From Amycolatopsis xylanica (GTDB taxonomy: Bacteria > Actinomycetota > Actinomycetes > Mycobacteriales > Pseudonocardiaceae), in assembly GCF_900107045.1 (NCBI RefSeq), contig NZ_FNON01000016.1, positions 1 through 64,000 of the forward strand: DNA of 64,000 nucleotides. Reading direction: 5' to 3'. Position 1 is the stretch's first letter. Every line of letters begins with the position of its first letter. The notes under the pieces were generated by a model, which made no database searches, had not been told where the DNA came from, and saw only the letters and a program-made list of their open reading frames with translations. Both the position numbers and the translations under genes were made by a program. Positions 59,882 through 64,000 of the stretch are shown in pieces.

Positions 59882-60174
59882 GAGTCGGCTCCCTCTTTCT
59901 TCTTGTCCTTGAACATCGAGAGCATCCGGTCGGTCACCAGAAACCCGCCGACCACGTTGATCGTGCCGAACGCGATGGCGATCACCAGCAGGATCTTGTT
60001 GAGCACGCCGTCAGCCGACAGGCCCAGCACGACCAGGCCGCCGAGCAGCACGATGCCGTGGATGGCGTTCGTGCCCGACATCAGCGGGGTGTGCAACGTG
60101 TTGGGCACCTTGGAGATCACCGTGAAACCCACGAATCCGGCCAGCACCAGGATGGCCAGGCTCTGCACCAGCAT
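59878..60174 (-). CDS. pntAB: NAD(P) transhydrogenase subunit alpha part 2
   Basis: 98 residues, three transmembrane helices (SLAILVLAGFVGFTVISKVP, TNAIHGIVLLGGLVVLGLS, ILLVIAIAFGTINVVGGFLV). The VTDRMLSMFK C-terminus is typical. This is the small membrane part of the split alpha subunit, as in Rhodospirillum. The start shares one base with the pntAA stop (TAATG), and the stop overlaps pntB. Confidence 0.94.
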   Translation of the reverse strand: MLVQSLAILVLAGFVGFTVISKVPNTLHTPLMSGTNAIHGIVLLGGLVVLGLSADGVLNKILLVIAIAFGTINVVGGFLVTDRMLSMFKDKKKEGADS

Positions 60175-61271
60175 TACTCCGCTCCCTTCCCGGCCACGCA
60201 GGCACCGGCGACGATCTCGTCGGAGAAGTCGAGCGCGAGCTTGCCCTCCTTGTCGACGATGAGCTCCAGCAGTTCGGTCACGTTGCGCGCGTAGAGCTCG
60301 CTGGCGTGCGCGGGCATCTCGGCGGGCAGGTTGAGCGGGGAGGTGATGGTGACGTCGTACTCGACGACGTCCTCGCCCGGCTTGGTGAGCTCGCAGTTGC
60401 CGCCGGACTCACCCGCGAGGTCGACCACGACCGCGCCGGCGGGCATGCCCTTGACCGCTTCGGCCGTGACGAGCGTCGGCGCCTTGCGGCCGGGCACCAG
60501 CGCGGTGGTGATCACGACGTCGAACTTCGTGATCGCGTCGGTGAGCCTGCGCTGCTGCTCGGCTCGCTCCTCCTCGGTGAGCTCGCGGGCGTACCCGCCT
60601 TCACCGGAAGCCTCGATGCCGAGTTCCAGGAACTTCGCGCCGAGTGACTTGACCTGCTCGCCGACCTCGGGCCGCACGTCGTAGCCGGTGGTCTGCGCGC
60701 CGAGCCGTTTCGCGGTCGCCAGCGCCTGCAGCCCGGCGACACCGGCGCCCAGCACGAGCACCTTCGCGGGCGGGACGGTGCCCGCCGCGGTGGTGAGCAT
60801 CGGGAAGAACCGCGGCAATTTCTCGGCGGCGAGAAGAACCGCGCGATAACCCGCGACACCGCTTTGCGACGAAAGCGCGTCCATCGCCTGCGCGCGGGAA
60901 ATACGGGGAATGGCTTCGACGGCGAACGCGCGCACTCCCGCCTTTTCCAGCGCGGTGATGCCGTCCGGATCGGACCTGGGATTCAGGAATCCGATCAGGA
61001 GCGTTCCGGTCTTGAGTTTCGCGACCTCGTCCGCGGTCGGCGGCGCGACCTTGAGCACGATGTCCGCGCCCCAGGCGTCACCGATGACGGCGCCTGCTTC
61101 TTCGAAGACGGAATCGGCGAGATAGGCGCCTTCACCGGCCCCGGATTCGACGACGATCCGCAAGCCTCTCTTCGTGAGGCGTTCGATCAGTTTGGGCACG
61201 AGCGAGACCCGGCGTTCACCGGACCTGGACTCCTTCACGACGCCGACCGTGAGCTGCTCGGTTTCGGCCAC
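60174..61271 (-). CDS. pntAA: NAD(P) transhydrogenase subunit alpha part 1
   Basis: 365 residues from the GTG at 61271 with GGAGG 8 bases upstream. The NAD(H)-binding dI domain contains TVGVVKESRSGERRVSLVPK, SQSGVAGYRAVLLAAEKLPR, FFPMLTTAAGTVPPAKVLVL and GAGVAGLQALATAKRLGAQT, with the usual R-Q-D-equivalent contacts. It is a soluble, peripheral subunit of the proton-pumping transhydrogenase. An ATG at 61319 is in frame but has no family homology before GVAETEQ. Confidence 0.94.
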   Translation of the reverse strand: MAETEQLTVGVVKESRSGERRVSLVPKLIERLTKRGLRIVVESGAGEGAYLADSVFEEAGAVIGDAWGADIVLKVAPPTADEVAKLKTGTLLIGFLNPRSDPDGITALEKAGVRAFAVEAIPRISRAQAMDALSSQSGVAGYRAVLLAAEKLPRFFPMLTTAAGTVPPAKVLVLGAGVAGLQALATAKRLGAQTTGYDVRPEVGEQVKSLGAKFLELGIEASGEGGYARELTEEERAEQQRRLTDAITKFDVVITTALVPGRKAPTLVTAEAVKGMPAGAVVVDLAGESGGNCELTKPGEDVVEYDVTITSPLNLPAEMPAHASELYARNVTELLELIVDKEGKLALDFSDEIVAGACVAGKGAE

Positions 61272-61436
61272 TCCGCGACCTCCTCGGCACTGAAGATCTG
61301 CCCCGATGGGCGCGATCACCGGGAGTTTGTACCACGGTCACGGGGTGCTTCCCACGTTCGAAGGTCCCTGTTCATCGGCTCGAGACCCCTAAATCTGAGG
61401 TCAGGGAGCCCCTGTTGACCGGTCAAGAGATGCTGG

Positions 61437-62084
61437 TTACGAACTCCGCCAGTGGGGAACACCCAGGAAGATCAGCCGAAGCCGCTTCTCGGCGACCGTT
61501 TTGATCGCCTGATCGGTGTCCTTGTCGCGCGTGCGGGCCTCGAGCAGGTCGAGGACGGTCGCGAGCATCGCGGTGACGATCAGGTCCGCCATCATGTGCA
61601 GGTCGTCGGAGTTCCACTCGCGCAGGTTTTCGAGCCGGACGAGGTCGATGGCGAGCTCGCTGGAGAACAGCTTCAGCTCGACCGCGATCGCGCGGGCGAC
61701 CTGCTCGTTGCCGCCGTAGCGCTCGCGGGTGAGGAAGCGGAAGTGGTCCTCGTGCGCGCGCACGTGCTCGTAGAGCGTGTGGACGGACGCCCGGATCATC
61801 TCGCTGGGCTGGGTCGGCCTGGTGCGGGCCTCGCGGATCATGCCGCGCAGCGTGCGCATCGACTGCTCCACCAGTGTGACGCCGAGTTCTTCCATCGAAG
61901 AGAAATGGCGGTAGAAGGCGGTCGGCACGATGCCCGCGCGTTTCGCGACCTCACGCAGGCTGAGCGCGTCGAAACTGCGGACGGCCAGCAGTTCCCACGC
62001 CGCGTCCAGCAGGGACTGACGCGTGCGCTGCTTGCGCTCCTGGCGGCTCACCGGCTCGGTCACGGTGTTCACGGTATCGACCAC
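61437..62084 (-). CDS. TetR-family regulator of fatty acid desaturation (DesT/FasR-like)
   Basis: 215 residues from a GTG at 62084 with AAGGAG upstream. The helix-turn-helix (SRQERKQRTRQSLLDAAWEL, SLREVAKRAGIVPTAFYRHF) is the DesT/FabR type, whose HTH differs little from that of mycobacterial FasR. The ligand domain (YEHVRAHEDHFRFLTRERYG) is long-chain acyl-CoA binding in those relatives. It is divergent from a desaturase reductase and desaturase, as DesT is in Pseudomonas. An operator-like palindrome lies between. Control by the ratio of saturated to unsaturated acyl-CoA is inferred. Confidence 0.85.
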   Translation of the reverse strand: MVDTVNTVTEPVSRQERKQRTRQSLLDAAWELLAVRSFDALSLREVAKRAGIVPTAFYRHFSSMEELGVTLVEQSMRTLRGMIREARTRPTQPSEMIRASVHTLYEHVRAHEDHFRFLTRERYGGNEQVARAIAVELKLFSSELAIDLVRLENLREWNSDDLHMMADLIVTAMLATVLDLLEARTRDKDTDQAIKTVAEKRLRLIFLGVPHWRSS

Positions 62085-62132
62085 ATCACAGCTCCTTCCA
62101 GTTGACAGCGCGGTTGTCACGCGGTGCACTAT

Positions 62133-62154
62133 TCAGTGTACGACTGTTCACTGA
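62133..62154. promoter_or_regulatory. DesT-like operator in the divergent promoter
   Basis: TCAGTGTACGACTGTTCACTGA carries TCAGTG/CACTGA inverted half-sites around an ACGxxTGTTC core. It resembles the DesT box as I remember it (AGTGAACGcTTGTTGACT). It lies 17 bp before the reductase start. Confidence 0.6.
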
Positions 62155-62170
62155 CTTTGAGGAGTGAAGC

Positions 62171-63208
62171 ATGCCAGCGCTCAAGACGCTCGCTTCGGTG
62201 GCCGAGGCGCTGCTCACCCCGCACGGCATGGACCGCTACCTCGAGCTCGTCAACCCGATGCTGGTCCGCCGCGAGATCCGCGGCGAGATCCGCGAGGTCA
62301 GGCGGCAGACCGCCGACACCGTGACGCTCGTGATCCGCCCCAGCCGGGCGTGGCGCGGCTTCACGGCCGGGCAGTACGTGCGGATCACGGTCGACATCGA
62401 CGGGGTGCGGCGCACCCGCTGCTACTCCCCCGCGTGTTCAGAGCACACCCGTGGCCTGCTCGAACTCACCATCAAGCGAGACGGGCTCGTTTCCGGCTTC
62501 CTGCACGACACCGCGCGGCCCGGCATGACGCTCGGACTGTCCGAACCGGACGGTGCGTTCACCCTGCCGTCGCCGCGTCCGCCGCGGATCGTGCTGATCA
62601 GCGGCGGCAGCGGGATCACGCCGGTGCGGTCGATGTTCCAGACGCTGCGCGACGAGGGTTACGCGGGTGAACTCGCGTTCCTGCACTACGCGAACGACGC
62701 CGGCGACGTCCTCTACGCGGGCGAGCACACGATGCTCGCGTACACCGGCGGCTCCGGCGCCGACCTGCACGGCTTCTTCTCGCTGGAGCACCTGGAGAAG
62801 GCCGCGCCGTGGTTCCGGGACGCCGAAACGTTCCTGTGCGGCCCCAAGCCGCTCATGGACTCGGTCCGTGAGGTGTATGCCGAGGAAGGCTTGAGTGAAC
62901 ACCTGCACACCGAGGAGTTCACCCCGCCGACGCTGGTGTTCGACACCGCGTCCGCCGAAGGCCAGGTGCGGTTCGCCCACAGCGGCAAGGAGTTCGCGAA
63001 CTCCGGCAAGCCGCTGCTGGAGCAGGCCGAGGAGGCCGGGCTGAGCCCGGAGCACGGATGTCGCATGGGGATCTGCTTCTCGTGCACGAAGGTCAAGACG
63101 TCCGGCTGCGTGCGCAACGCGAAAACGGGCGAGCTTTCCGAAGAAGAGAACGAAGAAATCCAGCTGTGCGTTTCCGTCCCCGTCGGGGACGTCGAGATCA
63201 ACGCTTAA
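62171..63208 (+). CDS. Desaturase electron-transfer reductase (FNR-type with C-terminal 2Fe-2S)
   Basis: 345 residues. Order: a short N-terminal segment (HGMDRYLELVNPMLVRREIR); FAD-binding beta barrel with YSPACSEHTRGLLELTIK (about 80-97); NAD(P) domain with LISGGSGITPVRSMF; and a C-terminal plant-type ferredoxin domain with four cysteines in HGCRMGICFSCTK and QLCVS. Such fusions are the Rv3230c-type reductases that feed electrons to DesA3. GAGG upstream of the ATG; it is 11 bp from the desaturase gene. Confidence 0.88.
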   Translation: MPALKTLASVAEALLTPHGMDRYLELVNPMLVRREIRGEIREVRRQTADTVTLVIRPSRAWRGFTAGQYVRITVDIDGVRRTRCYSPACSEHTRGLLELTIKRDGLVSGFLHDTARPGMTLGLSEPDGAFTLPSPRPPRIVLISGGSGITPVRSMFQTLRDEGYAGELAFLHYANDAGDVLYAGEHTMLAYTGGSGADLHGFFSLEHLEKAAPWFRDAETFLCGPKPLMDSVREVYAEEGLSEHLHTEEFTPPTLVFDTASAEGQVRFAHSGKEFANSGKPLLEQAEEAGLSPEHGCRMGICFSCTKVKTSGCVRNAKTGELSEEENEEIQLCVSVPVGDVEINA

Positions 63209-63219
63209 GGAGACTTTCC

Positions 63220-64000
63220 ATGACCGGCTTGCAAGACCGGCTCACCCCGGCACAGGTCGAGGAATTCGGCGCCGAATTGGACGCCGTCCGCCAGCGCGTC
63301 GTCGCCTCGCTCGGCCAGGAGGACGTCGATTACATCCACAATGTCATCAAGGCCCAGCGTTCACTGGAGATCACCGGCCGCGCGCTGCTTTTCGCGGGTT
63401 TCTTCCCGCCGGCGTGGTTCGCGGGGGTCGCGGCGCTTTCGGTGTCGAAGATCCTGGACAACATGGAGATCGGCCACAACGTCATGCACGGCCAGTACGA
63501 CTGGACGCGTGACCCGGCGCTGAGCTCGCAGCAGTTCGAATGGGACACCGTCGCGCCCGCCGAGAACTGGCGGCATTCGCACAACTACATCCACCACACG
63601 TACACGAACATCCTCGACAAGGACCGCGACATCGGTTACGGCATCCTGCGGATGGACCCGGCGCAGAAATGGCACCCGTACTACCTGGGCAACCCGGTGT
63701 ACGCGGTGATGCTGGCGGTCCTGTTCCAGTGGGGCGTGATGCTGCACGACCTCGAGTTCGACCGGATCGTCAAGGGCGAGCGCAGCTGGGCCGACACCAA
63801 GGAGGTCTCCGGCCGCATGGTCCGCAAGGCCGCGCGCCAGGTCGGCAAGGACTACGTGCTGTTCCCGCTGCTCACCGGCCCGCTGGCGCCGCTGACGTTC
63901 CTCGGCAACGCCACCGCGAACCTGGTACGCAACCTGTGGTCGTTCTCGATCATCTTCTGCGGCCACTTCCCGGCCGACGTCGAGAGCTTCACCGAGGAGG
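63220..64000 (+). CDS. desA3: Membrane acyl-CoA desaturase, DesA3-like (3' end outside the window)
   Basis: 260 residues visible, cut by the window end. It starts at ATG 63220 with AAGGAGA upstream. Histidine boxes: HNVMH at 86-90 in NMEIGHNVMHGQYDW, and HSHNYIHH at 119-126. The third box is expected downstream. Hydrophobic segments (ALLFAGFFPPAWFAGVAA, PVYAVMLAVLFQWGVML, PLLTGPLAPLTFLG, NLWSFSIIFCGHFP) anchor it in the membrane. It would introduce a cis double bond at C9 of stearoyl-CoA using electrons from the reductase upstream. Confidence 0.9.
   Translation, partial: MTGLQDRLTPAQVEEFGAELDAVRQRVVASLGQEDVDYIHNVIKAQRSLEITGRALLFAGFFPPAWFAGVAALSVSKILDNMEIGHNVMHGQYDWTRDPALSSQQFEWDTVAPAENWRHSHNYIHHTYTNILDKDRDIGYGILRMDPAQKWHPYYLGNPVYAVMLAVLFQWGVMLHDLEFDRIVKGERSWADTKEVSGRMVRKAARQVGKDYVLFPLLTGPLAPLTFLGNATANLVRNLWSFSIIFCGHFPADVESFTEE

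Overview
The window is 64 kb of high-GC actinobacterial chromosome. It looks like a member of the Pseudonocardiaceae (Amycolatopsis/Lentzea-like). The reasons are very GC-rich codon use with frequent GTG and TTG starts, a homodimeric pyruvate dehydrogenase E1 (AceE), a PucR-type FasR next to fabD-fabH-acpP-fabF, an Lsr2-type nucleoid protein, proteins of the DUF3052 and DUF3145 families, and a DesA3-type desaturase with its reductase. The genus is an inference; nothing in the window fixes it.

Layout. 0-0.4 kb: the 3' end of an IS481-like transposase that runs into a broken copy of a dispersed palindrome. 0.4-17.8 kb: catabolic and regulatory genes. These are a phosphodiesterase, GntR and class V aminotransferase group, an acyl-CoA dehydrogenase, an acyl-CoA synthetase between two LysR paralogues, a branched-chain 2-oxoacid dehydrogenase operon (E1alpha, E1beta, E2, TetR) divergent from an Lrp regulator, an ornithine cyclodeaminase-like gene, a cupin, a cobalamin riboswitch ahead of a shortened aldehyde dehydrogenase-like gene, a PhzF/LysR pair and a lipoprotein. 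18-27 kb: a 2449-residue secreted RHS protein ending in a Tox-REase-7-like nuclease domain, followed by a HEAT-repeat protein (candidate immunity) and a DyP peroxidase. 27-33.8 kb: an accessory block with a GNAT enzyme, a glycosyltransferase-like protein, an XRE-domain protein divergent from a nucleotide-cyclase-like protein, and an XRE / small barrel protein / MAB_1171c-like membrane protein / ImmA-IrrE-like metalloprotease set, ending at the 3' side of a tRNA-Val. 33.9-43.6 kb: peroxiredoxin, DUF3052, aceE, an LldD-like flavoenzyme, then a visibly lower-GC convergent cassette (beta-family protein plus sce7726-like predicted nuclease), then L-lactate permease and PnuC. 43.7-55.2 kb: membrane proteins, an ABC exporter, fasR and the FAS-II operon. 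55.3-64 kb: a flavoprotein disulfide reductase, an Lsr2 domain with a long histone-H1-like tail, the pntAA-pntAB-pntB-lplA operon, and a DesT/FasR-like TetR divergent from a desaturase reductase and desaturase (cut by the window end).

Working together: fasR-fabDHF, the desaturase pair and its TetR give synthesis and desaturation of fatty acids. bkd, aceE, lipoate ligase and acyl-CoA enzymes share lipoyl- and CoA-based oxidation. The LldD-like enzyme and LldP would form a lactate locus that the beta/sce7726 cassette now splits.

A second layer is a set of dispersed intergenic palindromes. The commonest is about 50 bp with arms GGGTCGTGAGTG/CACTCACGACCC and a GGTTCTAACCGG centre: six full copies, one cut copy and one diverged copy. 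A second motif is GGGATAAAGC(N)GCTTTATCCC. Several genes take their stop codon from inside these elements. All family names come from my reading of the translated sequences; no database search was run.
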